A stretch of 64,000 nucleotides of DNA from assembly GCF_013623775.1 (NCBI RefSeq), contig NZ_JABFAM010000005.1, forward strand, positions 434,001 to 498,000, written 5' to 3'. The position numbers were made by a program, and so were the translations under genes. The notes under the pieces are model-generated. The model saw only the letters and a list, made by a program, of their open reading frames with translations, had not been told where the DNA came from and made no database searches. Source of the stretch: Rufibacter sp. XAAS-G3-1. GTDB taxonomy: Bacteria; Bacteroidota; Bacteroidia; Cytophagales; Hymenobacteraceae. Of this stretch, positions 35,304-44,254 are shown piece by piece. Position 1 is the first letter of the stretch, and every line of letters starts with the position of its first letter.

Positions 35304-35340
35304 GTTTTTAGCCTGTTTTAGCTGAAATAAGCCAAAAACG
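35304..35340 (+). terminator. Family palindrome after the GroES-like gene
   Basis: GTTTTTAGCCTG...GCCAAAAAC pair around TTTTAGCTGAAATAA, 27 bp after the stop. Confidence 0.55.
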
Positions 35341-35350
35341 GTTCCTGATA

Positions 35351-35398
35351 ATGTCCGCTTCCGAATATTTGTTGTTCGGAAGCGGACAATTTTATTTT
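35351..35398 (+). terminator. Intrinsic terminator following the palindrome
   Basis: TGTCCGCTTCCGAA pairs with TTCGGAAGCGGACA and is followed by ATTTTATTTT. A canonical terminator immediately after a family palindrome suggests the palindrome itself is not the only terminator here. Confidence 0.85.
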
Positions 35399-35575
35399 AA
35401 AGTGATTAAGTTAATTCTTTGGTAATCAGTGGATTGATTTATTGGCATGGCACTTGTCACTAGGAGGGAAGAAGACTTTTTCTGAGGCGTATGCAACCAC
35501 CCAAAGCAAAGGTTGTCTTTAGCATAAGGAACAGGTTATCAGCACTAGTGAGACATTCCATTAAAAGGCTACACC

Positions 35576-35812
35576 ATGCGTTCATTTGTACTTTCCTCTT
35601 TCCTGGTGCTGGGTTGCCTTCATCAAGTGTTGCCCGTCAGTGCCCATACGTCCAGCGACAGCACCGGGGCTGACTGCGGGAAAGCCAAACGGCTCTGCCA
35701 AGTAGTGCCCCAGCTATGCCAAGAAAATAAAAAAATAAAAGAAGCGTATTCCCTGGCGGCTAAAACCGAGGGTTCTAAATATGAATACGAAAAGATAATG
35801 GCGGCTTATTAA
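35576..35812 (+). CDS. Small secreted protein of unknown function
   Basis: 78 residues with a convincing signal peptide (MRSFVLSSFLVLGCLHQVLP, cleavage near VSAHT). The mature ~54 residues contain three cysteines in CGKAKRLCQVVPQLC and then a charged helix rich in Lys and Glu. No family is recognised. An odd number of cysteines suggests either covalent partnering or a metal site. The gene stands alone between repeats. Confidence 0.55.
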   Translation: MRSFVLSSFLVLGCLHQVLPVSAHTSSDSTGADCGKAKRLCQVVPQLCQENKKIKEAYSLAAKTEGSKYEYEKIMAAY

Positions 35813-35884
35813 GAGCCGCTATCATGTTGGTTGTTTTAGTGAGCCGGCCCTTTTAGGGCCGTTTCCTTTTTAGGGCCGCGCGGG

Positions 35885-35930
35885 ATCTTGTTTCTGGCTT
35901 GTTTTTAAGAAAAACGGGCAAAAACAAGAT
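35885..35930. repeat. Family palindrome between the small secreted protein gene and hemN
   Basis: ATCTTGTTT pairs with AAACAAGAT, with TTCTGGCTTGTTTTTAAG and GGGCAAAAAC in between. An extra GGCCCTTTTAGGGCC hairpin lies just upstream (about 35847-35861). Confidence 0.55.
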
Positions 35931-36028
35931 TCCGGCGGGGAGACCCAGGACAAGTAAACTGATGAAGATCATCCCCCGGTATGACCAAACTGCCTTCCAG
36001 AGAGCTGGTGGGTGCCTACTTTTGTGTC

Positions 36029-37426
36029 ATGGAAACTAGCCTTACTACCAGCACTCCCCCGGCGCATTTAGTGAAGAAATACAACGTGCCGGTTCCGCGT
36101 TACACCAGCTACCCCACCGTGCCTTTCTGGGGGAACGATTTGCCCGCCGTGCCACAGTGGCAGGAGGCGCTGCTATCCACGTTTTCGGCCTCTAACCAGA
36201 AAGAAGGCATCAGCCTGTACCTTCACCTGCCGTTCTGCGAGAGCCTGTGCACTTACTGCGGTTGCAACAAACGCATCACCAAAAACCACGGCGTAGAGCC
36301 CATCTACCTGAAAGCCGTGCTGCAGGAGTGGAGCAAATACCTGGCGCTGTTTCCAGAGAAACCCATCATCCGTGAGATCCACTTAGGCGGCGGCACACCC
36401 ACGTTCTTCAGCCCCGAGAATCTGCAATACCTCATCAACGGTCTCCTGGCCCAGGCCGAAGTGCATCCTGCGCACGAATTCAGCTTTGAGGGGCACCCTA
36501 ACAATACCACCGCCCGGCACTTGCAGGCGCTGTATGACGTGGGGTTCAGGAGGGTAAGCTACGGCGTGCAAGACCTGTCTGAAAAAGTGCAGAAAGCCAT
36601 TAACCGCATTCAGCCGCTGGAGAACCTGGTGCAGGCCACAGATCTGGCCCGGCAGATAGGCTACACCTCCGTCAACTATGACCTTATCTACGGCTTGCCT
36701 TTCCAGACCCAGGAAAGCATAGAAGCTACCTTCCGGCAAGTCATCGGCTTAAAGCCCGACCGGATTGCCTATTACTCCTACGCCCACGTGCCGTGGAAAG
36801 AAAAGTCCCAACGCCACTACTCAGACGCCGATTTACCCTCTGATTCTGAAAAACTGGCGCTTTACACCTTGGGCCAGGCCATGTTGCTGGAGGCCGGGTA
36901 CGAAGACGTGGGAATGGATCATTTCGCGTTTCCGGAGGAAGAGCTTTGCGTGGCCCAGCGCGAAGGCCGTTTGCACCGCAACTTCATGGGGTACACCACC
37001 AACCAAACCCAGTTGATGATCGGGTTGGGCGTGTCTTCCATCAGTGATCTGTACCGGGGCTACCTGCAGAACGTGAAAACGGTAGAGGAATACTACGCCC
37101 TGCTGGCCATGGGCGAGTGGCCGCTGTTCAAGGGCTACTTGCTTTCCGAAACCGACGTGCAGATGCGCCGCCATATTCTGGACATCGCCTGCGGCGGAAA
37201 AACCAATTGGCAGAACAGCCCGGTGGCACCATTGATCCAGGAACAAGTGCAGCCCGCTTTGCAGGATCTGGCCGCCGATGGATTGATAGAACTGAAAGAA
37301 GAGCAACTGGCTTTAACCACCACCGGACGCCGCTTTCTGCGCTCTGTCTGCGCCGCCTTTGACTTGTACTTGAAAAAAGGGGCCGGTGATGCCACGGCAA
37401 AGCCGATGTTCAGCAAAGCAGTGTAG
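36029..37426 (+). CDS. hemN: Oxygen-independent coproporphyrinogen III oxidase
   Basis: 465 residues from the ATG at 36029; an in-frame ATG at 35981 would add 16 residues, but a TACTTTTG promoter-like box at 36017 lies inside that extension. VPVPRYTSYPTVPFW opens the enzyme, and the radical SAM cluster motif is CESLCTYCGC. IREIHLGGGTPTFF, SFEGHPNNTT and the C-terminal HemN domain (MGYTTNQTQLMIGLGVSSIS) follow. It converts coproporphyrinogen III to protoporphyrinogen IX without oxygen, using SAM. hemJ, the next pathway step, is encoded about 530 bp away on the opposite strand. Confidence 0.95.
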   Translation: METSLTTSTPPAHLVKKYNVPVPRYTSYPTVPFWGNDLPAVPQWQEALLSTFSASNQKEGISLYLHLPFCESLCTYCGCNKRITKNHGVEPIYLKAVLQEWSKYLALFPEKPIIREIHLGGGTPTFFSPENLQYLINGLLAQAEVHPAHEFSFEGHPNNTTARHLQALYDVGFRRVSYGVQDLSEKVQKAINRIQPLENLVQATDLARQIGYTSVNYDLIYGLPFQTQESIEATFRQVIGLKPDRIAYYSYAHVPWKEKSQRHYSDADLPSDSEKLALYTLGQAMLLEAGYEDVGMDHFAFPEEELCVAQREGRLHRNFMGYTTNQTQLMIGLGVSSISDLYRGYLQNVKTVEEYYALLAMGEWPLFKGYLLSETDVQMRRHILDIACGGKTNWQNSPVAPLIQEQVQPALQDLAADGLIELKEEQLALTTTGRRFLRSVCAAFDLYLKKGAGDATAKPMFSKAV

Positions 37427-37960
37427 CGGTTGTTCTTTCCTATAAAGCGTTTGGGGCCTGGTTTTGGGAAATCAGGCCCCAAACGCTTTGTGCTTTCGTG
37501 TCTTCGGGGAAGGATCTGGGTTGCTTTCTGCGTTTTAGCTTCTGCCTGGTATTTGCTTCTCTTGGAGTGATTGGTAGGGACACGCAATCTGCTGTTCCCT
37601 CGGCTTGTCTGTTTTTTGCGTGGGTGCACGTGCTGTATTGTTTCATCTTTGCCGGTATGCGCTCACAGCCGCGAGGCCCCGTCTTCCCCTCTCGCACTGC
37701 CCTTTCGGCCTGGAAAGTCCTCTTTTCTTAGCTCATGTTTATCCAGGGCCAAAAGCGAGGCGCGCTCGGGGAAGACTGGAACTGGGGGAAATAGCTAATG
37801 TAGCAGCAGGTGGTTATACCAACTAGTATTTACCTACTCTCATCGGAGGGGCAGGTTCTGGCGCTCCGCCATCTTCTAAGGCGGGCCAATCATGCCATGG
37901 TGGTATAAGTGCTTTTCTGGTTTGCCCACAAGATACTTCTCGCATGAATTACGGGCGGTC
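37427..37960. repeat. Intergenic region between convergent hemN and hemJ, holding dispersed element copy 1
   Basis: After the hemN palindrome, about 37575-37800 is a non-coding repeat found inverted at 53220-53540. Shared landmarks are GAGGCCCCGTCTTCCCCTCT, CGCACTGCCCTTTCGGCCTG, GGCCAAAAGCGAGGCGCGCT and AAGACTGGAACTGGGG. This copy has one of the 52 bp tandem units, the other has three. Frames inside it are not called as genes. Confidence 0.7.
37444..37489 (+). terminator. Family palindrome after hemN, perfect arms
   Basis: AAAGCGTTTGGGGCCTG (37444-37460) pairs exactly with CAGGCCCCAAACGCTTT. Relative to the usual GTTTTAGGCC arm the sequence has changed on both sides, keeping pairing. It is 17 bp after hemN. 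Confidence 0.75.
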
Positions 37961-38488
37961 TTAGGCTTTTCTGATCTTTCGGTAAACCATGATGGCGACC
38001 ATTAAGAGGACGGATAACCCGATGAAGCCCAGAACGCCCCAGGTGGCATCCAGTCCGTTTTTAAGAACCACTAAGAACACAATGCTTACCAGGAAAAGCG
38101 TGGCTACCTCGTTCCAGATGCGGAGGGTGGTGGAGCTTTGCTTTATTTCGCCGCGCTGGTGCTGTTTGTAAATACGGTGGCAGTAGAGATGGTACGCCAG
38201 CAGGCCGGCCACAAAACCCAGCTTGATCCAGAGCCACGTAGGAATTGGCGTGTAATAGTGCAGCAAACTCAGGCCCATAAGAACCGTGATCACCGCCGAG
38301 GGCCACGTGATGCCGTACCACAGCCGTTTCTGCATGAGCGCGAACTGGGTCTGTAGAATGCTTTTTTCGGGCTCTGGTTTTTGGGCCGTTTCTGAATAAT
38401 ACACAAATAACCGCACAATGTAGAACAGGCCCGCAAACCAGGTAACCACGAAAATAATGTGCAATGATTTCAGGTAATTATAGTCCAT
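37961..38488 (-). CDS. hemJ: Protoporphyrinogen IX oxidase HemJ
   Basis: 175 residues, a small integral membrane protein with four or five helices. YLKSLHIIFVVTWFAGLFYI with its conserved His at position 10, QKRLWYGITWPSAVITV and WLWIKLGFVAGLLAYHLYCH match the HemJ family, which oxidises protoporphyrinogen IX to protoporphyrin IX in the membrane. It lies tail to tail with hemN, whose product it would use, so the two steps are physically grouped though transcribed apart. Confidence 0.88.
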   Translation of the reverse strand: MDYNYLKSLHIIFVVTWFAGLFYIVRLFVYYSETAQKPEPEKSILQTQFALMQKRLWYGITWPSAVITVLMGLSLLHYYTPIPTWLWIKLGFVAGLLAYHLYCHRIYKQHQRGEIKQSSTTLRIWNEVATLFLVSIVFLVVLKNGLDATWGVLGFIGLSVLLMVAIMVYRKIRKA

Positions 38489-38592
38489 AGCAAAATAGCA
38501 AGAGGAAAGCTGTAAAGGCGAAGCTGCTGCAAAAATGCGGGTTTGTGGCCTGTAAACCTAAACCCGCCCTTACAGAATAGTTTCCGTGGAGA

Positions 38593-38634
38593 GCCGGTTT
38601 TGGGGCTGTTTTGTGAAAACAGGCCTAAAACGGC
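38593..38634. repeat. Family palindrome
   Basis: GCCGGTTTTGGGGCTGTTTT pairs imperfectly with AAAACAGGCCTAAAACGGC. Confidence 0.65.
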
Positions 38635-39138
38635 GGTCATAGAGAAACGCGCGCACCAATAGCCAGGTTTAGAATATCGGGGATGGAGATGCCTTTGTTT
38701 CGGGATTCGTCTACAGTTATGGCCTCAGAAGGGTCTGTTTTCTATAAAGCTTGCCGCTAGTTACTTACAAGAACATGGCAGGTGGGTGGGATTCAGGAAG
38801 TCAGACAAACATAGAGAAAGCTTAATGGTTCTTCTATACCTAAAACAGAGCGCAGGGTGGTTGGTTTTGAGGATATGGCTCAGTTGTGAACGTTCTCTAG
38901 GGGTTTGTATGCATTCTGGCCCGCTTTTCAGAGCTTGTTTACATTCTGGCCGTGTAAGCGAAACGGCAAGAGTAAGGTTCTGCGGAAGCTTATTTCAGTG
39001 CCTGGTGGCAGTGCTACGCAGGGCATGAAAGCGTAAGCTTAGAGGTTCTGGCTAGGGGCATTTGCAGCACGTATCACAAAGTTCAACCCTGTGCTTAAGA
39101 TATTGCCAGTAAGGTGCTAAAAGCCTGATCTTTGTAAG

Positions 39139-39146
39139 TATATTTG
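39139..39146 (+). promoter_or_regulatory. -7 box almost touching a start codon
   Basis: TATATTTG matches TAnnTTTG and is only 4 bp before the ATG at 39151, so a transcript started here would be leaderless or nearly so, or the real start lies further in. Confidence 0.4.
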
Positions 39147-39150
39147 TTTC

Positions 39151-39645
39151 ATGCGCCCGGCTTCTTTGAGAGGAAATACACTGCTTGTACTGCCAACACT
39201 TTTGCTGGTGATGGGGTTTGCCTGTAAACGAGTGCCTGAATCAGAATCTTCGGTTGAAAATGAAAAGCCAGTGTCTTCTTCAAAACTCAGTACCATCAAG
39301 GGAACACCCCCTGTTCCAGAGCGAAAGCCCCTTGCGCCCAGCCATGCCCGGGTGGTGTTGCAGGTGGTGAAGGTGTTTCCCAAGTTAGAGACTGCCGGTA
39401 ACGGGCCTTGTAGCAAGGCCCCCTGCCAGACCGAAGTAAAGATATTGCAGGTGATGGGCTATGGTGCCGGCTTCATCCAGCCCTTAGCAGAAGGCCAGCA
39501 AGTGCAGGCTTATTTCCCCATGACCGTGCAAGCGGTTGGCGGAAGGCCGGGGGTGGCCGCCGGAAAGAGAATAACGGCCGAACTCCAAAGCTCCATAGGT
39601 GATACCGGTCGCCTGGTTGTCTATTCTTATGCCTTGTTAGATTAA
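39151..39645 (+). CDS. Hypothetical lipoprotein
   Basis: 164 residues of unknown family. The leader TLLVLPTLLLVMGFAC ends in a lipobox cysteine (about residue 25), followed by a disordered Ser/Pro-rich linker. The folded part (SHARVVLQVVKVFP to the C-terminus) has a short Cys pair in GPCSKAPCQTEVKIL and reads as a small beta domain, perhaps OB-like. It precedes the T9SS protein gene by 80 bp in the same direction and could be cotranscribed. Confidence 0.65.
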   Translation: MRPASLRGNTLLVLPTLLLVMGFACKRVPESESSVENEKPVSSSKLSTIKGTPPVPERKPLAPSHARVVLQVVKVFPKLETAGNGPCSKAPCQTEVKILQVMGYGAGFIQPLAEGQQVQAYFPMTVQAVGGRPGVAAGKRITAELQSSIGDTGRLVVYSYALLD

Positions 39646-39724
39646 CCATCTTGCAGAGGCTCTTTTGCCGCCGGCCTTATAACTTTATAGTACTTCCCAT
39701 TAAAAACTTAGCTAGATTTAGTAC

Positions 39725-42598
39725 ATGGAACGTGTAACCCCGCAACGCCACTTTTGGCTTTCTGGTGCCTTTTTACTGCTATTTGGGGCCTTGCTGCATT
39801 TCGCGTCTTTTATTCCGGTAGGGCGGTATGAGGGAACTCATTTTTCTGCCGAAGGAGTAGCCCAGATTGGCCGTATTGCAAAGGCTGAACGCCTGCACAA
39901 AAAGGGCTCGGCCGGAACCAAGGAAAATCCATTTGCCCGCTTTCAGTACGAGTTAGACCGGTTAAAAGACCCGGCTACCGGTCGTATCCCCGAAGGGATA
40001 AGAGCAAAAGAGCTCGCCTACGCCGCTACCATTCCCAGCGTGGAACAACTGCAGCACATGATGAACCCTTACGCCCAGTTGGTGACTTCGGCCTGGAGCA
40101 ACCGGGGGCCTTATAACGTGGGGGGCCGTACCAGGGCTTTGGCGCTGGATGTTGCCAATGAGAACATTATTCTGGCGGGAGGGGTGTCTGGAGGCATGTG
40201 GCGCAGTACCAACGGCGGAGCTTCCTGGGCCAAAGTGACAGACCCCAACGTAACCCAGAGTGTTACAACTGTTGTACAGGATAAACGGCCGGGCAAACAA
40301 AATGTCTGGTACTATGGCACCGGTGAATTCCTGGGGAATTCCGCCTCAAAAGTGGGCGCTCCTTATTATGGCAACGGCATCTTCAAATCCATTGACAATG
40401 GAGTAACCTGGAATCCCTTGCCTAGTTCCCAAACTCCCGCCACCGCCGTGCTGTCAGACATACAGCAATACAATTACCGGGTGGCGGTCAATCCTGCCAA
40501 CGCTGCGCAAGATGAAGTGTTCTCTGCTTCCCTGGGTGGTGTGCTTAGGTCTACAGACGGTGGGGCTACCTGGAGGTATTTACTGGGCTTCGGGGCCGAT
40601 ACAAACGATTTTAATGCCAGTCCCTTTTACACAGACATAGACGTTGGTACTACCGGCACCATGTATGTTACCTTGAGTCAGTTTGCCAATGGAGGCGAAA
40701 CTTCGTCTAAAAAAGGAATTTACCGCTCTGTCAACGGCACCACCTGGACAGACATCACCCCGCCCGACTTTCCGGCCACCTATGAGCGCATTGTGTTGGA
40801 CATTGCCCCGTCTAATGAGAATATAGTGTATTTTCTGGTGCACACCACTACCAATGAACCTTCCAGCGCAAATATCTGGAAGTATGAATACCGGTCGGGC
40901 GATGGCAGCGGGGCAGGCGGAGCCTGGACAAACCTTTCGGCTAATGTGCCCATGCTAGGCGGAAAATCTGGTGATTTGGATTTGCAAGGAGGCTACAACA
41001 TGGTCATCAAAGTGAAGCCAGATAACCCCAATGTGGTGGTAGTGGGCGGCACCAACCTCTACATCTCTACCAGCGGATTTTCCAATACCACCGCAACCCG
41101 CAAAATAGGAGGGTATGTGGCCTCAAACGACAATTACGAGAACTACCCAACCCACCACCCAGACCAGCATGAATTTATCTTCTATCCGTCTACTCCCAAC
41201 CGGGCGCTCTCTGCGCATGACGGGGGAGTTACCAGAAGCGAGAACATACTGGCCACTTCAGTTGCCTGGGAGTCTTTAAACAAAGGCTATTTGACCACGC
41301 AGTTTTATACCGTGGCCATAGATTTGAATACCCAAGATGATTTTGTGGTGGGTGGCTTGCAGGATAACGGCAGCTGGGCCGTAGGGGACATTGATGCGAC
41401 TTCTAGCTGGGAGTCTTTGCTAGGCGGTGACGGGGCATTTACGGCAGTCACTACCCACTCCATCTTTGTTTCTTCGCAAGAGGGGACTGTCTACCGGTAT
41501 ATTTTTGATAATGCCGGTGAAAACACGGGTTATTCCCGCATTGATCCGCCGGGCGCGCAAGGGTACATTTTCATCAACCCATATTCTATTGACCCTAATA
41601 ACGAGTACACAGTCTTCATTCCGGCCGGAGATACCTTGTGGCGGAATAAAAATGTAAGCTTACTTCCCACCGGTGGCAACCAGTCTGGCACAGGCTGGGA
41701 AGTGGTAGGAGATTTAGCCAACAGTGAAACCATCTCGGCGGTGGCGGTAAGTAAAACGCCGGCCAATGTGGTATACTTTGGAACACGCGCTGGCCAGCTT
41801 TACAAACTCACCAATTCTGCCGCCGCTACCCCAACCACCACAAACGTAACCGGCACAAACTTTCCGGCCGGGGCCAACATTGGCTGTATTGCCATAGATC
41901 CCAGAGATGCCAACAGGGCCGTTGTCGCGTTCACCAATTACCGGGTAGAAAGTTTGTTTTATACCACCGATGGCGGAACAACCTGGACGCCTATCTCCGG
42001 GAACTTAGAGGAGAACGGGAATGCGACTACCGGAAATGGCCCTTCTACCCGTTGGGTTTCTATTTTGCCGGAACAAAGCGGGGGAGCCAAATACTTTGTA
42101 GCCACCAGCACGGGGTTGTACGCAACCGCCAGCCTGGCCGGGAGCGCTACTACCTGGATACAGGAGGGGGCAAATTACATTGGGCAAGTGCCGGTAGACA
42201 TGGTCATCAGCCGTACTACAGACAACCTGGTGCTGGTGGGTACCCACGGAAACGGGGTGTACAGCCGCCGCTACAATGGGCCACTGGCCTCAAAAGAGGA
42301 GATCGCCAACGCCTCAAAGTTTGGGCTGCAGCAAAACTATCCCAACCCTTTCCGGCAGGGGGCTGTTACCACGGTTCCGTTCACCCTGGAAAAGCCGGGC
42401 AACGTGAAACTAACCGTGTATGACCTGAGCGGAAGAACCATCGCTACCCTGGTAAACGCTAAAAAGCAAGCCGGTTCACACCAGGTCACCTGGGATGGGC
42501 GGACTGCCTCAGGAGGAACCGTGCCTTCCGGAACCTATCTGTATCAACTCACCATTGACGGCAAGCGCTATACCAAACGCATGACGTACTTGCGGTAA
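39725..42598 (+). CDS. T9SS-secreted beta-propeller protein (BNR/VPS10-like repeats)
   Basis: 957 residues. A hydrophobic N-terminus (FLLLFGALLHFASFIP) directs export. The body is a multi-bladed propeller with recurring Asp-box motifs (STNGGASW, SIDNGVTW, STDGGATW, TTDGGTTW), as in sialidase-like and VPS10-like proteins. The last ~85 residues form a type A type IX secretion sorting domain: LQQNYPNPF, KLTVYDLSGRTIATLV, VTWDGR and GTYLYQLTIDGKRYTKRMTY. It should cross the outer membrane through the Por system and be attached to or released from the surface. The ligand or substrate is unknown; complete sialidase catalytic residues were not identified. Confidence 0.92.
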   Translation: MERVTPQRHFWLSGAFLLLFGALLHFASFIPVGRYEGTHFSAEGVAQIGRIAKAERLHKKGSAGTKENPFARFQYELDRLKDPATGRIPEGIRAKELAYAATIPSVEQLQHMMNPYAQLVTSAWSNRGPYNVGGRTRALALDVANENIILAGGVSGGMWRSTNGGASWAKVTDPNVTQSVTTVVQDKRPGKQNVWYYGTGEFLGNSASKVGAPYYGNGIFKSIDNGVTWNPLPSSQTPATAVLSDIQQYNYRVAVNPANAAQDEVFSASLGGVLRSTDGGATWRYLLGFGADTNDFNASPFYTDIDVGTTGTMYVTLSQFANGGETSSKKGIYRSVNGTTWTDITPPDFPATYERIVLDIAPSNENIVYFLVHTTTNEPSSANIWKYEYRSGDGSGAGGAWTNLSANVPMLGGKSGDLDLQGGYNMVIKVKPDNPNVVVVGGTNLYISTSGFSNTTATRKIGGYVASNDNYENYPTHHPDQHEFIFYPSTPNRALSAHDGGVTRSENILATSVAWESLNKGYLTTQFYTVAIDLNTQDDFVVGGLQDNGSWAVGDIDATSSWESLLGGDGAFTAVTTHSIFVSSQEGTVYRYIFDNAGENTGYSRIDPPGAQGYIFINPYSIDPNNEYTVFIPAGDTLWRNKNVSLLPTGGNQSGTGWEVVGDLANSETISAVAVSKTPANVVYFGTRAGQLYKLTNSAAATPTTTNVTGTNFPAGANIGCIAIDPRDANRAVVAFTNYRVESLFYTTDGGTTWTPISGNLEENGNATTGNGPSTRWVSILPEQSGGAKYFVATSTGLYATASLAGSATTWIQEGANYIGQVPVDMVISRTTDNLVLVGTHGNGVYSRRYNGPLASKEEIANASKFGLQQNYPNPFRQGAVTTVPFTLEKPGNVKLTVYDLSGRTIATLVNAKKQAGSHQVTWDGRTASGGTVPSGTYLYQLTIDGKRYTKRMTYLR

Positions 42599-42618
42599 GC
42601 TTACAGGGTGAAAATAAG

Positions 42619-42653
42619 AAAGGCTGCCAGAGAAAACTCCGGCAGCCTTTTTA
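42619..42653 (+). terminator. Terminator of the T9SS protein gene
   Basis: AAAGGCTGCC pairs with GGCAGCCTTT around AGAGAAAACTCC, followed by TTTATT. It is 20 bp after the stop. Confidence 0.85.
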
Positions 42654-42679
42654 TTGGACTGTTTCGCAGGGGGGCTTTT

Positions 42680-42719
42680 CTGTTTCAAGCCTGTTTTCCT
42701 GGAAACAAGGCTAAAACAG
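42680..42719 (-). terminator. Family palindrome at the end of hemB
   Basis: CTGTTTCAAGCCTG and AAGGCTAAAACAG pair around TTTTCCTGGAAAC. It abuts the hemB stop codon. Confidence 0.6.
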
Positions 42720-42720
42720 C

Positions 42721-43701
42721 TTAGCGCTTCACGTATTGGGCAAACTCCTTCGCGAAGTACGTTAAGATGATATCGGCACCGGCGCGCTTCATGCTGAGCA
42801 GTGTCTCCAGCATGATCTTCTCACCGTCTATCCAGCCGTTTTGGGCGGCGGCTTTCACCATGGCGTACTCGCCGCTCACGTTGTAGGCGGCAATGGGCAG
42901 GTTGGAGTTGTCGCGGAGCAGTTTGATGACATCCAGGTAAGAGAGGGCCGGTTTCACCATGAGGTAATCGGCGCCTTCCAGCGTGTCCAGTTCGGCCTCA
43001 ATCAAGGCTTCGCGGGTGTTGGCGGGATTCATCTGGTACGTTTTCTTATCGCCGTGCTTAGGGGCCGACTCCAGCGCATCGCGGAAGGGGCCGTAGAAGC
43101 CGCTGGCGTACTTGGCGGTGTAGCTCATGATACTTACGTTGGAGAAAGCGTGCTTGTCCAGGATCTGGCGGATGTGCGCCACCCGGCCGTCCATCATGTC
43201 AGACGGGGCTACAATGTCGGCCCCGGCCTGGGCTTGCGCCAAAGCCATCTGGCCCAACACTTCCAAAGACGCATCATTAATGATTTGGCCGTTGTCCACG
43301 ATGCCGTCATGGCCATCGGTGCTGTAGGGGTCCATGGCCACATCGGTCGCCAGTACAATGCCCGGGAACTGGCGCTTCAGTTCAGAGATGGTTTTCAGGA
43401 AAAGGCCCTCGGGGTTCTTGCTTTCCTGCGCGAAACGGTCTTTTTTGTCTTCAGAGATATTGGGGAACGGCGCGAACGCCTTAATGCCCAACTCTACGCA
43501 TTCTCCTACTTCGTCTACCAGGCGGTCTAAACTGAACCGCGAAATGCCGGGCATAGACGCGATAGGCTGCGCCACATTCTGGCCTTCGGTGACAAATAGA
43601 GGGTAGATAAGATCGTGCAGGGTAAGATGGTTTTCCTGTACCAGATTGCGGATGACATCTGATTTGCGGTTCCGGCGGGGCCGGCGGGTTAAATGGTTCA
43701 T
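42721..43701 (-). CDS. hemB: Porphobilinogen synthase (delta-aminolevulinate dehydratase)
   Basis: 326 residues from the ATG at 43701 (MNHLTRRPRRNRKSDVIRNL), the standard start; an upstream in-frame ATG at 43908 would lie outside the promoter box at 43829-43836. The two Schiff-base lysines fall in YTAKYASGFYGPFRDA and LMVKPALSYLD. TDVAMDPYSTDGHDGIVD carries the metal and substrate loop, in the Asp-rich magnesium-type form rather than the cysteine zinc form. It condenses two aminolevulinate molecules early in haem synthesis. hemN and hemJ lie 4-6 kb away. Confidence 0.96.
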   Translation of the reverse strand: MNHLTRRPRRNRKSDVIRNLVQENHLTLHDLIYPLFVTEGQNVAQPIASMPGISRFSLDRLVDEVGECVELGIKAFAPFPNISEDKKDRFAQESKNPEGLFLKTISELKRQFPGIVLATDVAMDPYSTDGHDGIVDNGQIINDASLEVLGQMALAQAQAGADIVAPSDMMDGRVAHIRQILDKHAFSNVSIMSYTAKYASGFYGPFRDALESAPKHGDKKTYQMNPANTREALIEAELDTLEGADYLMVKPALSYLDVIKLLRDNSNLPIAAYNVSGEYAMVKAAAQNGWIDGEKIMLETLLSMKRAGADIILTYFAKEFAQYVKR

Positions 43702-43828
43702 AGCAGCTAAAGGGGTTAAGCAAGCGAATTCTACCAGAAAACGGGCTTGCTGCTGATACAACAAAAGCGCTTCCTGAAAAGTGTTCGGCAGAACTGAAAT
43801 TTTCTGCCGGCCTTTCCCTGCGCCGCCG

Positions 43829-43836
43829 CAAAGGTA
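43829..43836 (-). promoter_or_regulatory. Bacteroidota -7 promoter box for hemB
   Basis: Read on the minus strand this is TACCTTTG. It gives a 5' leader of roughly 120 bp and rules against the upstream ATG at 43908. Confidence 0.55.
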
Positions 43837-43886
43837 CAGCGCATGTTGCTCAGATGCTATGTTTTGCGAAACCTCGTTTGGGAAAG

Positions 43887-43925
43887 GCTGTTTTGGGCTT
43901 GTTTTCAAAAAATAAGCCCAAAAGC
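43887..43925. repeat. Family palindrome
   Basis: GCTGTTTTGGGCTTGTTTTC pairs with AATAAGCCCAAAAGC. It lies upstream of the hemB promoter rather than after a stop codon. Confidence 0.6.
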
Positions 43926-44163
43926 AGATGGGGAAGTCAGAATGCGTACAGAGAGTTTTGCTGGTGCAAATCTCCGGGCTATCCTTGCTGCAATGCAGCG
44001 AAAGTAGGACTGCCCTTTCACCACCCCGCTTTCCTAGACTGGGAGAGGAGTCTTTTGTTTATAAACGCTAGGCCGGCCGCTCAAAAGACCTGGTAGCGTC
44101 TGTGCCAATGGCTTTACCCTCCTCGCCATAGTAGGTCATAGTAGCTGACCTGGTCTACTTTTC

Positions 44164-44200
44164 CGTTTTTAAGCCGTTTCCTAGAAAACAGCCTTAAAAC
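44164..44200 (-). terminator. Family palindrome after rocD
   Basis: CGTTTTTAAGCCG pairs imperfectly with CAGCCTTAAAAC. It is about 55 bp beyond the rocD stop on the minus strand. Confidence 0.55.
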
Positions 44201-44254
44201 AAAGAGGCTGTCCCGCTTACCGCAGCACAGCCCCTTGTTCTCAATTCTGATGGA

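Larger units (their letters stand above)
38489..39150. repeat. Intergenic region with palindrome and diverged MITE-like copy
   Basis: A family palindrome sits at 38593-38634. From 38931 to about 39070 a diverged, inverted copy of the 23554 element can be followed by AGAGCTTGTTTACATT, GGTTCTGCGGAAG, GCAGTGCTACGC and GAGGTTCTGGCT. No gene is supported. Confidence 0.55.
43702..44254. other. Intergenic region between hemB and rocD
   Basis: It holds the hemB promoter and leader, palindromes at 43887-43925 and 44164-44200, and an AAAAGACCTGGTAGCGTCTG unit near 44093 related to sequences near 14920, 24840 and 53040. No gene is seen. Confidence 0.5.

Noticed and set aside
37498-37826. Overlapping open frames in the hemN-hemJ gap
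   Set aside because: They lie inside the dispersed non-coding element; matching frames appear in the opposite copy only because the DNA is repeated.
38786-39028. 80-residue frame before the lipoprotein gene
   Set aside because: It overlaps the diverged MITE-like copy and has no protein features.
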